Part shown: in pieces, positions 8,444 to 16,754 of the stretch
Position numbering within the stretch: position 1 is the stretch's first letter
Layout of the letters: every line of letters begins with the position of its first letter
NCBI GenBank assembly: GCA_963650135.1
Contig: CAVJLG010000032.1
Coordinates: 14,489-78,488, forward strand
DNA from: HGM13006 sp963650135
GTDB lineage: Bacteria > Bacillota > Clostridia > Oscillospirales > Oscillospiraceae
Direction of reading: 5' to 3'
DNA: 64,000 bases
Translations under genes and position numbers: made by a program
Notes under the pieces: generated by a model
What the model was told of the DNA's origin: nothing
The model's database searches: none
The model's input: the letters and a program-made list of their open reading frames with translations, nothing else

Positions 8444-9745
8444 ATGGATCAGATTGCGCACTGGAAGGAAGCATGCCGTCGCTTGGAAGAGGAAAACACC
8501 CGTCTCCGTCAGGAATGTCTCCGCAACCGCCGTCAGGAGCTGCTGGAGCATCTGCTCCGGGGGGAATTCAACTCCGCCCAGGAAATCGGCGCTGACCTAA
8601 ACCGTGTGGGCGTTTCTCTGGAAAAGGACTCCTTCCTGGAGCTGTATGTCAATGTACTGACGCCCCCGCCTGTGCCTGAGGAGACTACCGACGCTGGCGC
8701 GAACTTCCGGAACGTCTATGAAGACGGCATCTCCCAGCTGATCCGGCAGTATTATCCGGAGTCCTTTGTGGCTTCCCTGCGCCTGGGCACCGGAGTGGCC
8801 GCCATTTTACAGACAGATCAATGCGCCAAGCCCCCAAAGCAATCCATGCACCTGCCCAAAGGCAACTTTATCGACAGCCTCAACCGCCGCGGGCTCCAGC
8901 TGGCGGATACCATCTATGAGCGAGACGGACTGGAGGTCTTTGTGGCCATCAGCCGCCCGCATTCCGGCATTGCAGAGATCCCCGACGCCCATCAGGAGAT
9001 TTTAGAGATCAATCACTACCGGGCCATTATGGGCATTGACGTTCCCCTGCTGTGCTACCACGATTTTGAGCTGGCCGAAGACGACAGCGCCGGGCAGCTG
9101 CGGTTGGAGCAAAAATATCTATCCTGCGTAGAGCTGGGGGAATATGAGCAGGCCCGTCAGGTGCTGAAAACCATGATCGATCAGGAGTTCCGCCAGGCCA
9201 TCCCTTCCCTGTTTTCCCTCCGGTATCGGCTGTCTGCCAAGCTGGGCCTGCTGCTTATCACGCTGGACAAATTTCAGACCCAGGAGCAGCCCGCTATTTT
9301 CGACGAGGTATTGGGGCTCCAAAAGGCACTGACCCAGGACGACCTGACTGTAGAAAAGCTCCGGGAAAAAATCGACCTGATTTTCGACCATATTGCCGCC
9401 TTCCTGGACCAGCAGCACTCCCCAAAGTGGCTGATGCCGCTCCTCCAATATGTAGAGGAGCACTACACCTGCTCAGAGCTCAATGTGGCCTCCATCTGCG
9501 ATGTGTTCGGCCTGAGCCCATCCTACCTGACCCGAGAGGTAAAGCGCTGCACCGGCAATTCCCTGCTGGATCTGCTGCAAAAGAAGCGCCTGGATCGGGC
9601 CATCGAGTGGATCAGCAGCGGCACCAGCATGGCCCGCGCCGCAGAGCTTAGCGGCTTTGGAGATACCCGTTCCATGCGCCGTGCCTTTCAGAAGTACGTC
9701 CATACCACACCCCAGCAATACCTGGAAACCCATCCTGCATCCTAA
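8444..9745 (+). CDS. AraC-family transcriptional regulator (AraC-1)
   Basis: 433 residues; ATG 8444 follows AGGAGG. The first about 35 residues form a charged helix, the middle (about 40-320) is a sensor region without an obvious cupin motif, and the C-terminal 100 residues are a two-helix-turn-helix AraC domain (YVEEHYTCSELNVASICDVF, then MARAAELSGFGDTRSMRRAF and HTTPQQYL). Its position divergent from the NTF2/SBP/OYE operon suggests it controls that operon and perhaps the SBP/beta-helix genes downstream. The regulator at 14533 has the same architecture. A terminator follows directly. Confidence 0.88.
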   Translation: MDQIAHWKEACRRLEEENTRLRQECLRNRRQELLEHLLRGEFNSAQEIGADLNRVGVSLEKDSFLELYVNVLTPPPVPEETTDAGANFRNVYEDGISQLIRQYYPESFVASLRLGTGVAAILQTDQCAKPPKQSMHLPKGNFIDSLNRRGLQLADTIYERDGLEVFVAISRPHSGIAEIPDAHQEILEINHYRAIMGIDVPLLCYHDFELAEDDSAGQLRLEQKYLSCVELGEYEQARQVLKTMIDQEFRQAIPSLFSLRYRLSAKLGLLLITLDKFQTQEQPAIFDEVLGLQKALTQDDLTVEKLREKIDLIFDHIAAFLDQQHSPKWLMPLLQYVEEHYTCSELNVASICDVFGLSPSYLTREVKRCTGNSLLDLLQKKRLDRAIEWISSGTSMARAAELSGFGDTRSMRRAFQKYVHTTPQQYLETHPAS

Positions 9746-9748
9746 AAG

Positions 9749-9783
9749 AAGTGCGTACCCCGATTATGGAGTACGCGCTTTTT
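9749..9783 (+). terminator. Rho-independent terminator after AraC-1
   Basis: AGTGCGTAC pairs with GTACGCGCT (one wobble pair) and is followed by TTTTTCT. It separates AraC-1 from the damaged SBP gene downstream. Confidence 0.75.
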
Positions 9784-9802
9784 CTCTGTTTTATAGCGTC
9801 TT

Positions 9803-9955
9803 TTAGGCACTGTGAACCGCATGGAGTTGTGTGTCATAGGCCCTGGGCGTAATGCCCTCGTAGCGAGTGAAGGCGCTGTCCATGGCCCGGCGGCTGGCAT
9901 AGCCCACCTGCTCTTGGATCTGCCCCAGCGGTACCCCCTGGGCAATCAGCTCCTT
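9803..9955 (-). pseudogene. C-terminal remnant of an AraC-family regulator
   Basis: Read on the minus strand, about 50 codons ending in TAA (forward 9803-9805) encode ELIAQGVPLGQIQEQVGYAS followed by RRAMDSAFTRYEGITPRAY. This is the recognition half of an AraC helix-turn-helix domain and its usual GITPRxY end. The rest of the gene is missing: the frame runs straight into the antisense of the SBP signal peptide near 9950-9958. It therefore marks a deletion, inversion or assembly join. Confidence 0.75.
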
Positions 9956-9964
9956 GCCCTTGCC

Positions 9965-11704
9965 ATGCTGCTTTCCATGCTGGCAGGCTGCGGCGAAAAG
10001 GAATCAACGGCCTCTGTCCCTTCGGAGCCCTCGGCCATCGACCAGCCGTCCCAGGCCCCGGAACCCACTGCCTCCACGCCGGAGCCCACCCAGGCGCTCA
10101 GCGCGGAAGAACCGGTCAGTGTCCAAGAGGACTCTGAAATTCCCGACGGCCCCGTGGCTGGCGACAAGGACTTTGACTGGTCCGTGTTTGAGCCCCTGAC
10201 CGATACACCCACCACCCTTACCATGTTCTACACCCAGCCCCCACCGCTGGCGGCCATCATGGATTCCCCCAACGACATGAGCCTGCTCTATCAGCGTTTT
10301 GAGGAAATGTCCAACATTCACATTGAATTTCAGATGGTCAATATGATGGACGCGGCTACGAACTTCACCCTGATGATTGCCTCAGGCGACTACTGCGACA
10401 TCGTCAACGACGCCCTGAACTACTATGATACCGCCGATCAGGCCTATGAAGACGGCATTGCAGTGGACCTAATGGCCCACAAGGACAGCGTGCCGCACTT
10501 TCTGTCCTGGCTGGAGGAATATCCGCAGATCCAGTCCGACCTGGAAACCCTGGAGGGGCACATTCTCAACATGCCCCGTATCGACATCCCCGTAGCCCCC
10601 ACCGCCGATGCAGGCCTCCTGATTCGGAAGGACTGGCTGGACGAGTTGGGCCTGGAGGTGCCGAAGAGCTATGACGAGATGCACGACGTAATGGTGGCCT
10701 TCCAGAATCAATATGGCGTCACCGACCCCTACATCATGCCCTATCAGGTGCTGTCCCCCTGGGGACTTATGTCCGGCGGCTACGGTATTCCCGCCGTTGC
10801 CGATGCCAACAACTTCTATATTGACCTCAAGACGGATACCGTCCAGCTGGCCACCATCTCCGATGCCTACTACGACTACCTGTCCATGTTCCGGGATTGG
10901 TATGATGAAGGCATCATCAACCACGACTTTGCCTCTCAGATGTCCAATCTCCCCGATCAGGGCATCATCTCCAACGAGCAGTCCGGTATCTGGTTCTCGG
11001 ACCTGTCCTATGTCAAGACCTATCAGGAGCTGCTGGCCTCTGTAAATCCCAATTCTGAGCTGGCGCTGATGAGCGATCCCGGCCTGGACGACGCCCGTAC
11101 CGGCTACATCCAGAAAAATATCTCGGCAGCACAGTCCGGCGGCTTCTCCGTCTCCGAGAGCTGCGAGGACGTGGAGCTGGCCCTGTCCTGGTGCGATATG
11201 TGGTACGACCCGGCGCTGACCCAGTTTATCAACTATGGCTACGAGGGCGAAACCTTTGAGTATGACGAAAACGGCGAGCCTGTGCTGGGCGGTGTCATCG
11301 TGAGCAACGATCTGGGCCTCCCCTCCCTGAAAATGGCCAACGGCGTATACCTGTGCACCAGCGGCGGCTTTATCTATGACATCCACAAGTATGACCTGGA
11401 GTATACCGACCTCCAGCTGGCAGCCTATACCCAGTGGCTGAACGCTGCGGATGACGAGAGCACCGTGACCACGGCAGAGCTCCCCACCGGTGCCAAGCTG
11501 AATGTACAGGAGGCCGACGTGATCTCGGCTGTTATGAGCGACATTAACACCCATGTGGCGGAAATGGCCCTGAAATTCGTAACGGGTACCATCCCGCTGA
11601 ATGAGGAGAACTACCAGAGCTATGTGGCGGACATCGAAGCCATGAGCCTGCAAAAGGCCCTGGACGCCCAGCAGGCAGCCTATGACCGCTATTTAGCACG
11701 ATAA
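9965..11704 (+). CDS. solute-binding lipoprotein with damaged 5' end (SBP2)
   Basis: The mature domain is a clear paralogue of SBP1 and SBP3 (TTLTMFYTQPPP, LMIASGDYCDIV, LLIRKDWLDELG, C-terminal QQAAYDRYLAR). The coding sequence enters abruptly at LLALAMLLSMLAGC, the hydrophobic core and lipobox of a signal peptide, without the usual Met-Lys-Lys start; upstream is the AraC remnant in the opposite direction. The first usable in-frame ATG is 9965, giving MLLSMLAGC, with no ribosome site and no positive n-region. An in-frame ATG at 9812 would add 51 residues of antisense AraC sequence. Correct export as a lipoprotein is doubtful. Confidence 0.75.
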   Translation: MLLSMLAGCGEKESTASVPSEPSAIDQPSQAPEPTASTPEPTQALSAEEPVSVQEDSEIPDGPVAGDKDFDWSVFEPLTDTPTTLTMFYTQPPPLAAIMDSPNDMSLLYQRFEEMSNIHIEFQMVNMMDAATNFTLMIASGDYCDIVNDALNYYDTADQAYEDGIAVDLMAHKDSVPHFLSWLEEYPQIQSDLETLEGHILNMPRIDIPVAPTADAGLLIRKDWLDELGLEVPKSYDEMHDVMVAFQNQYGVTDPYIMPYQVLSPWGLMSGGYGIPAVADANNFYIDLKTDTVQLATISDAYYDYLSMFRDWYDEGIINHDFASQMSNLPDQGIISNEQSGIWFSDLSYVKTYQELLASVNPNSELALMSDPGLDDARTGYIQKNISAAQSGGFSVSESCEDVELALSWCDMWYDPALTQFINYGYEGETFEYDENGEPVLGGVIVSNDLGLPSLKMANGVYLCTSGGFIYDIHKYDLEYTDLQLAAYTQWLNAADDESTVTTAELPTGAKLNVQEADVISAVMSDINTHVAEMALKFVTGTIPLNEENYQSYVADIEAMSLQKALDAQQAAYDRYLAR

Positions 11705-11719
11705 TACGCAGCAGCTACG

Positions 11720-11748
11720 CGGGGCCGGCAGCTGTCGGCCCCGATTTT
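11720..11748 (+). terminator. GC-rich hairpin between SBP2 and beta-helix gene
   Basis: CGGGGCCG pairs with CGGCCCCG around an 8-base loop and is followed by ATTTTC. With its short T-tract it may be a partial terminator or mRNA-stabilising stem, allowing more SBP than downstream protein. A hairpin occupies the same place after SBP3. Confidence 0.55.
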
Positions 11749-11782
11749 CAAAAGAACCCGCACAAAGAAAGGAGTATTTCGT

Positions 11783-13768
11783 ATGAATGAACCAAAGCGC
11801 CCCGGCCCTGGCGGCGGTCCCGGCGGCCCTCCGCCCAAGGCAGGATACGCTGAAAACCACCCGGAGACAGACTGGATTCTGACGGAAAGCACCGCCTATC
11901 CCAACGGCATCTATCTCTATGACGGGCATCTTCCCGCAGCGCCGGAGGGCAAGGCCATTTTGATGACCGTAGCGGGCGTCCCCACCACCATCGCCCCGGG
12001 CGCTTACCCAGGCAAGGTGGAGCTGATTGTATATACGCTGACCCATGTGCCGGACAGCCAGGCAGAGCTGAGCACTGGCAATTTTCGGGCGGCAGTGCAT
12101 GTGAAAAACGGAATGCTCCAGTCCACCGCACTGGAACACCTGGCCGGGCCCATGGAGGAAACCCCGGATGGGCTTCGAAACCTGGCGCTGACCACCGATT
12201 TGGACGACTTCAACGGCGTCATCGTGGATGCAGATGAATCGTCCGACAGCACCTATACCATCCGTGACAGCCGGTTCCACTGCCGGGGCGGCGGCAACAG
12301 CGAGGGCCGAGGCGCTGGGCTTATGACGGTGGGCACGGCCCATGTGAAGCTGGACGGGGCGGAATTTTGGAATTACGGCACCCAGAGCGCCATTATTGCC
12401 AGCGGCCACAGCCATCTGGAGGTGGCAAACAGCGTAATCTACGGGGCCCGGGACTTTTCTGCCGGTAAGCTCTGCCCCTGGGTGCTGGGAATCAACGGCG
12501 CAAACCGCCTGACCAACGCCATTGATTATGCTCAGGTAGACTATCATGACAGCATCGTGGTTGCGCAGAGCTGGGCGGCGCTGTCCACGGATTCCGGCAA
12601 GGGCGTTCGGCTCACCGGCGAGCGGCTGTTCTCCGGAATCGGGCGGCTGGAACCCTATCAGGAGGACCATGCAGCGGACTATACCGCCGTCCCGGAGCTG
12701 CGGGGCAAAAAGTACGGCTTCTATCTGGGCAACAGCGCCATCGGCGAGTGCGGCTATGTCAACTACGCCGATGCGGGCTTCCACAACAGCTTCCGGGACG
12801 TGACCTTCTACTCCCCGGACTACATCTTCATTCTCTCCACCAAGCAGGCCTCCATCGATGTGGAGGGGGACAGCTTCTGCCACTCCGGGCGGATCGGCGT
12901 GCTGTGGCATAAAACCAGCGGCGGCACCGTCTCGCTGAAGGGCGGAAAATGGTATGCCGAGGATACCCTGTTCCAGACTAAGAGTTATTCCGCTACCGAT
13001 ACCATCGGCTGCTACTGCCACACGGTCTGCGACGGAACGGACATCACCCTGGGGAAGGGCGGCGTGCTCTATCAGCTGATGACCAGCGATGATGTAGGCC
13101 TCATGGGGCCCAGTACCTTTACGGTGCCGGAAATTGAATGGAAGCTGGATACCGTGGAAAAGCTCCCGGAAACCTATCCGGCCCAGAAGATGTTTGCAGT
13201 GAACCCCATTCTCAAGTATCCCATCTATCTGGTGGACGGCCAGGAGGTACCGGTGAAGGGCGATGTAACGGCGTTTTTGGCGGAGCATCCCCAGGCGGAA
13301 AAGGTCATGTACGATGCGCCCTACCGCATCCAGCCCGCCACCTTCACGCTGAAAAATCTGAACACCGCAGGCGATATCTTTAACGGTGTCTATCAGCGGA
13401 TTCAGGTACTGGATGTAAACCTGGAGCATGCGTCAGTCCAAGGCACAATCTCCAGCGCCCACACCTACCATGTAGACAAGCAAGGAAACCAGGTTCCGGC
13501 AGGGACCTCCTACTCGAAATTCGGCAGAGAGGACGAGCATCTTGGGATTGGCCGGATGGGCAACACCCCCGCTCCCGCTATCAATAATCCGGTGCACCTG
13601 ACCCTCCGGAACGGCGCCACCTGGACCCCCACCGGCGACAGCTATCTGGAGCAGCTGGACCTGGACGAGAGCTCCCGCGTGGAGGGCCGCATTCTGGTAG
13701 ACGGCGCAGCGGTGTCCGGCCCCGGGCGATATATGGGCAGCATTTTGGTCCGGCCTACCGCAAAGTAA
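11783..13768 (+). CDS. probable cytosolic beta-helix-like protein, 661 aa (BH1)
   Basis: ATG 11783 follows AAAGGAG. The N-terminus is Gly/Pro-rich (NEPKRPGPGGGPGGPPPK) and no signal peptide is present. The body is made of short repeating strand-like units rich in Gly, Asn, Ser and hydrophobic residues (for example SAIIASGHSHLEVANSVIYG and FRDVTFYSPDYIFILSTKQA), the look of a right-handed beta-helix. Units such as AVSGPGRYMGSILVRP near the end and VAGVPTTIAPGAYPGKV near the start recur in the paralogue at 20090. Beta-helices often bind or cleave glycans, but no catalytic residues can be named. It follows SBP2. Confidence 0.65.
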   Translation: MNEPKRPGPGGGPGGPPPKAGYAENHPETDWILTESTAYPNGIYLYDGHLPAAPEGKAILMTVAGVPTTIAPGAYPGKVELIVYTLTHVPDSQAELSTGNFRAAVHVKNGMLQSTALEHLAGPMEETPDGLRNLALTTDLDDFNGVIVDADESSDSTYTIRDSRFHCRGGGNSEGRGAGLMTVGTAHVKLDGAEFWNYGTQSAIIASGHSHLEVANSVIYGARDFSAGKLCPWVLGINGANRLTNAIDYAQVDYHDSIVVAQSWAALSTDSGKGVRLTGERLFSGIGRLEPYQEDHAADYTAVPELRGKKYGFYLGNSAIGECGYVNYADAGFHNSFRDVTFYSPDYIFILSTKQASIDVEGDSFCHSGRIGVLWHKTSGGTVSLKGGKWYAEDTLFQTKSYSATDTIGCYCHTVCDGTDITLGKGGVLYQLMTSDDVGLMGPSTFTVPEIEWKLDTVEKLPETYPAQKMFAVNPILKYPIYLVDGQEVPVKGDVTAFLAEHPQAEKVMYDAPYRIQPATFTLKNLNTAGDIFNGVYQRIQVLDVNLEHASVQGTISSAHTYHVDKQGNQVPAGTSYSKFGREDEHLGIGRMGNTPAPAINNPVHLTLRNGATWTPTGDSYLEQLDLDESSRVEGRILVDGAAVSGPGRYMGSILVRPTAK

Positions 13769-13798
13769 GCCCAAACTGCGCGGAATCATTTCTTCTAA

Positions 13799-13840
13799 AA
13801 AACCCGGGATGCAGAATTCTCTGCATCTCGGGTTTCCTTT
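13799..13840. terminator. bidirectional terminator between BH1 and GNAT gene
   Basis: AAACCCGGGATGCAGA pairs with TCTGCATCTCGGGTTT with one mismatch. Plus-strand transcripts meet TTTCCTTTCT after the stem; minus-strand transcripts meet a run of T on the other side. Confidence 0.8.
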
Positions 13841-13864
13841 CTATGTTCTAATCCGTCCCTTACA

Positions 13865-14347
13865 TCAGAGGGCCTTGAGATAAAAATGGTCCATGGTTCC
13901 GTGGCACACAGTGCTGGGCTTTTCGATCTCATGGAACCCATATTTCTCATACAGCTTTCGGGCCACCGCCAGGTTCGTATGGGTTTCCAGATACAGGTTC
14001 TGATACCCGGCCGCTCTGGCCCAGTTCTCCGCCAGCTGCACCATGGCCTTCCCATAGCCCTTGCCCTTTACGCCGTCCTGCAAATAGAGCTTTTGGAGCT
14101 CCGCACAGCAGGGAATCCCGGAAAACTCCGCAATCCCAACGCCGCCAATGACTGCCCCGGCGTCATCCAACACCACAAAATACGCCCGTTTCTCCGGCGC
14201 GCTGTCATAAAACGCGCTTAAATGATCGAGCTCCGGGTCGAAATACACGGTTCCCGGAACGTTTAAATGGAATTTCTCCAAATTCATGCGGATGACCTCC
14301 GCAATCTTTGCGTCATCCTCGGGTTGTAGCTTTCTATAGTGCAGCAT
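13865..14347 (-). CDS. GNAT family N-acetyltransferase
   Basis: The start is ATG 14347 (MLHYRKLQPEDDAKIAEVIR), preceded by GGAGG. The 160-residue product has the acetyl-CoA-binding loop DGVKGKGYGKAMVQLAENWA (the Q/RxxGxG/A type), a strand AYFVVLDDAGAVIGGVGIAE before it and the C-terminal NLAVARKLYEKYGF motif. GNAT enzymes transfer acetyl groups from acetyl-CoA to amines; the substrate cannot be read from the sequence. It lies between two plus-strand units as a single gene. Confidence 0.9.
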   Translation of the reverse strand: MLHYRKLQPEDDAKIAEVIRMNLEKFHLNVPGTVYFDPELDHLSAFYDSAPEKRAYFVVLDDAGAVIGGVGIAEFSGIPCCAELQKLYLQDGVKGKGYGKAMVQLAENWARAAGYQNLYLETHTNLAVARKLYEKYGFHEIEKPSTVCHGTMDHFYLKAL

Positions 14348-14445
14348 GCGCCGTTTCCTCCATAACATCCGATTTTGGATTATTATATCGAATGATTTCG
14401 CATTTTGCAACTTCGTTTTTATGCCCTTTGCCGCCGCAAAAAGGA

Positions 14446-14474
14446 TTGAGATATCTCAACATTTTTGCTAAAAT
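14446..14474 (+). promoter_or_regulatory. promoter of AraC-2 overlapped by a perfect palindrome
   Basis: The 14 bp palindrome TTGAGATATCTCAA (14446-14459) contains the -35 hexamer TTGAGA. After a 17 bp spacer comes TAAAAT (14469-14474), about 59 bp upstream of ATG 14533. A dimeric repressor or autoregulation at this site is likely. Confidence 0.65.
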
Positions 14475-14532
14475 AAATAGATAGATTAAACACTGTCGTA
14501 TTCAGCAGCATCAGACGGAAGGAGCGCTGTGC

Positions 14533-15846
14533 ATGGCCTTTTTATCCCCAAAGCGGAAACGCAAAAAAGAGCAGGAGGAGACGGAGCAGCCTCTGGCGCA
14601 CTACGTCTACGACAAGGGCCTGCGCCTGATGCGGGACAACCGGCTCAAGCGTCTGCTGGATCATCGGCACAGCATCATTCCCGAAGAACTGGAGCAGTTG
14701 GGCATTACGTTTCCGGGGCAGTGGTTCATCCTGGTGCTGGTGACGGTGCAGGAGATCGACCGAACCGATGCCAGCCTGGACGCCAGCTATGGAGAAATTT
14801 GCAGCACCGTCCAGAGTGCCCTCACCGACCGCGCCATGAAGCCCTGGGTGTTCATGGACGAATGGGACATCTATGCCATTGTAAACTTTGACTCCGAAGC
14901 GCCGGAGCTCCAGCGGCTGAAAATACTGGATTTGCTGGAGCCTGCCCTATGTATGCTGCGGCAGGAAACCGGCCTAAAGCTCAAGGCCTTTGTCAGTAAG
15001 CTGGAGCAGCATATGCAGGACATCGCCAGCCAGCGCAGAAGCCTTACCGCCCTTTGTGACTATGAGTCCGTCTTAAACCGGGACGCCCTTGTATTGACCC
15101 AAGAGCGCATTATGGCCTCCAGTCCCGACCAGTGCTACCGCTTCGACGGCCTGCGGACCATGGAGGAAACCGACGCATTCTTTAGCAGCATTCTGTCCGG
15201 GAATTTTACCGAAGCCCAGGGCAACCTGACCGAGCTTATCCGCCAGATGCTGCTGGATGTGGATTTATCGGCCCTGGCCCCCAGTGCGGCCCGGGTGCGG
15301 CTGGACTATCTGATTCAGCTTTTGGACATTGCAGTGGACGCGACCCGGCTGCGGATGGACAGCGCCGTCTTTTCCGACATGTTCCCGCGGCTGGACTTCC
15401 GGGAATGCAGCAACGTCCAGGAGTTCCAAACGCGCTCTGCCCAGATTTTGCAGGAATTGCAGGCCAGCCGCGCAGACGCAAATCAGGACAGCGGCTATGC
15501 CATGAGTTGGGTGGCCGATGTCAAGAGCTTTGTGGATCTCCATTTTACTGAGCTGACGCTGAATGTGAATTCCCTGGCCCAGGAGTTTGACCTCAACGCC
15601 TCGTATATGAGCCGTGTCTTCCGGGACCGGGTTGGGATCGGCCTCCCGGAGTATATCCAGAGCCTGCGCCTCCGGCTGGCAAAGCAGATGCTGGCCTCTG
15701 GGCGTACCGTTGCCGATACCGCCGAAGCCGCCGGATTTGGCTCGTCCCGCTCCATGACCCGGGCATTCCAAAAGTCCGAGCAGACCACCCCGGGGAAGTT
15801 CCGGACCGATCATATGGCCCTTTCGACAGAAAAAGAAGAAAATTGA
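14533..15846 (+). CDS. AraC-family transcriptional regulator (AraC-2)
   Basis: 437 residues; GGAAGGAG precedes ATG 14533. The N-terminus is basic (SPKRKRKKEQEETEQ), followed by a long sensor region without a recognisable ligand domain, and a C-terminal AraC DNA-binding domain (VDLHFTELTLNVNSLAQEFD, MSRVFRDRVGIGLPEYIQSL, TVADTAEAAGFGSSRSMTRA). It has the same layout as AraC-1 and lies just upstream of, and in line with, the NTF2/SBP3/BH2 operon, the probable target. A terminator separates it from that operon. Confidence 0.88.
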   Translation: MAFLSPKRKRKKEQEETEQPLAHYVYDKGLRLMRDNRLKRLLDHRHSIIPEELEQLGITFPGQWFILVLVTVQEIDRTDASLDASYGEICSTVQSALTDRAMKPWVFMDEWDIYAIVNFDSEAPELQRLKILDLLEPALCMLRQETGLKLKAFVSKLEQHMQDIASQRRSLTALCDYESVLNRDALVLTQERIMASSPDQCYRFDGLRTMEETDAFFSSILSGNFTEAQGNLTELIRQMLLDVDLSALAPSAARVRLDYLIQLLDIAVDATRLRMDSAVFSDMFPRLDFRECSNVQEFQTRSAQILQELQASRADANQDSGYAMSWVADVKSFVDLHFTELTLNVNSLAQEFDLNASYMSRVFRDRVGIGLPEYIQSLRLRLAKQMLASGRTVADTAEAAGFGSSRSMTRAFQKSEQTTPGKFRTDHMALSTEKEEN

Positions 15847-15860
15847 CGCTTTTGACCTAA

Positions 15861-15875
15861 GAAACTGACAGTTTC
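15861..15875. repeat. GAAACTG palindrome upstream of NTF2-d operon
   Basis: GAAACTGACAGTTTC is a palindrome with 7 bp arms and a single central base. The same GAAACTG core recurs in the hairpins at 15893-15941 and 19987-20025. It may be an operator half-site set or an RNA structural motif. Confidence 0.45.
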
Positions 15876-15892
15876 CATCGGAAAGCGCATCA

Positions 15893-15957
15893 CCAGTTTC
15901 CTGATCGTGTGACTTTTTGTCGCAGGATTCTAGGAAACTGGCTCTTTTTTTCTCTTC
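15893..15957 (+). terminator. terminator after AraC-2
   Basis: CCAGTTTCCT (15893-15902) pairs perfectly with AGGAAACTGG (15932-15941) across a 29-base loop, followed by CTCTTTTTTTCTC. The long loop is unusual for a simple terminator and leaves room for an alternative structure with the GAAACTG palindrome just upstream. Confidence 0.65.
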
Positions 15958-15967
15958 CTCCCTCCGA

Positions 15968-15973
15968 TACAAT
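15968..15973 (+). promoter_or_regulatory. possible -10 element of NTF2-d/e/f-SBP3-BH2 operon
   Basis: TACAAT lies 70 bp upstream of ATG 16044, just past the AraC-2 terminator. No -35 match is present at normal spacing, as expected for a promoter that needs an AraC activator. This is a weak call on sequence alone. Confidence 0.3.
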
Positions 15974-16043
15974 GAAGATGTTCGCTAGCGTATTTCAAAG
16001 CGGCCTGGAACAGGCGCTTATTTGGAACCAAGGAGGAACCCCT

Positions 16044-16754
16044 ATGACATTGGAAGAGACTGCCGATCTGGCCCTGAAACAGGCGCAGCGTGCCAAGGAT
16101 TATACAGACATTCTAAATGTCTTTTCCGCCCATTTGTACTGCTACCGTGCCCAGAAGCAATCCTACGAAATCGAGCACTATTGGGCCAAGACCCGGGACG
16201 ATCTGGTCTATGCAAACGCCCAGGGGAGAAAAGCCGTGATCGATTTCTACTGCGGGCACAATGCGGCAATGCGTGCGGAAAAACGCAAAATCGCCGCCCA
16301 GACCCATCCGGAGATTGCCGATACCGATGCCTTTGACGGTGTTGGCGACATGGTGGCAAAGGCCTCGTCGTCCCCCTATGTCATCATCGCAGAGGACGGG
16401 ATGAGCGCCCACGGCATCTGGTTTGTACCGGGCTTTTGCTGTGAGCTGGGGAAAGACGGCGCGGTGAAAGCAAATTATTTTCAGGAAAAAAACGCGGTGG
16501 ATCTGGTAAAAGAGGATGATGGCTGGAAGATTCTTCGACTGGATATCCTGGTGGATTTCCAGACCCCCTGCCCCCATATTGCCTTTGACCCGAAGCAGTA
16601 TCATTTCGAATACCCGGCAGCTGCACCCGGCGCTTATTCCACGCCCTATGCGGCAACCACGGTGGCGCAATTCTGCCCGCCGCTGCCGGAGCCCTATGAA
16701 GCCTGGGACGATCATCGGGCCTTTGCCGCGGTGTATGGAGGAGGGATATCATGA
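16044..16754 (+). CDS. NTF2/SnoaL-like protein (NTF2-d)
   Basis: AGGAGG precedes ATG 16044. The 236-residue protein shows an N-terminal helix with SAHLYCYRAQKQSYEIEHYW, GVGDMVAKASSSPYVIIAED followed by GMSAHGIWF, then VDLVKEDDGWKILRLDILVD and the tail PPLPEPYEAWDD. These are shared with NTF2-e, -f and -g and identify one family. Length is nearly twice a minimal NTF2 domain because of the N-terminal helix and C-terminal tail. It overlaps the next start by 4 bp, so translation is coupled. Confidence 0.78.
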   Translation: MTLEETADLALKQAQRAKDYTDILNVFSAHLYCYRAQKQSYEIEHYWAKTRDDLVYANAQGRKAVIDFYCGHNAAMRAEKRKIAAQTHPEIADTDAFDGVGDMVAKASSSPYVIIAEDGMSAHGIWFVPGFCCELGKDGAVKANYFQEKNAVDLVKEDDGWKILRLDILVDFQTPCPHIAFDPKQYHFEYPAAAPGAYSTPYAATTVAQFCPPLPEPYEAWDDHRAFAAVYGGGIS

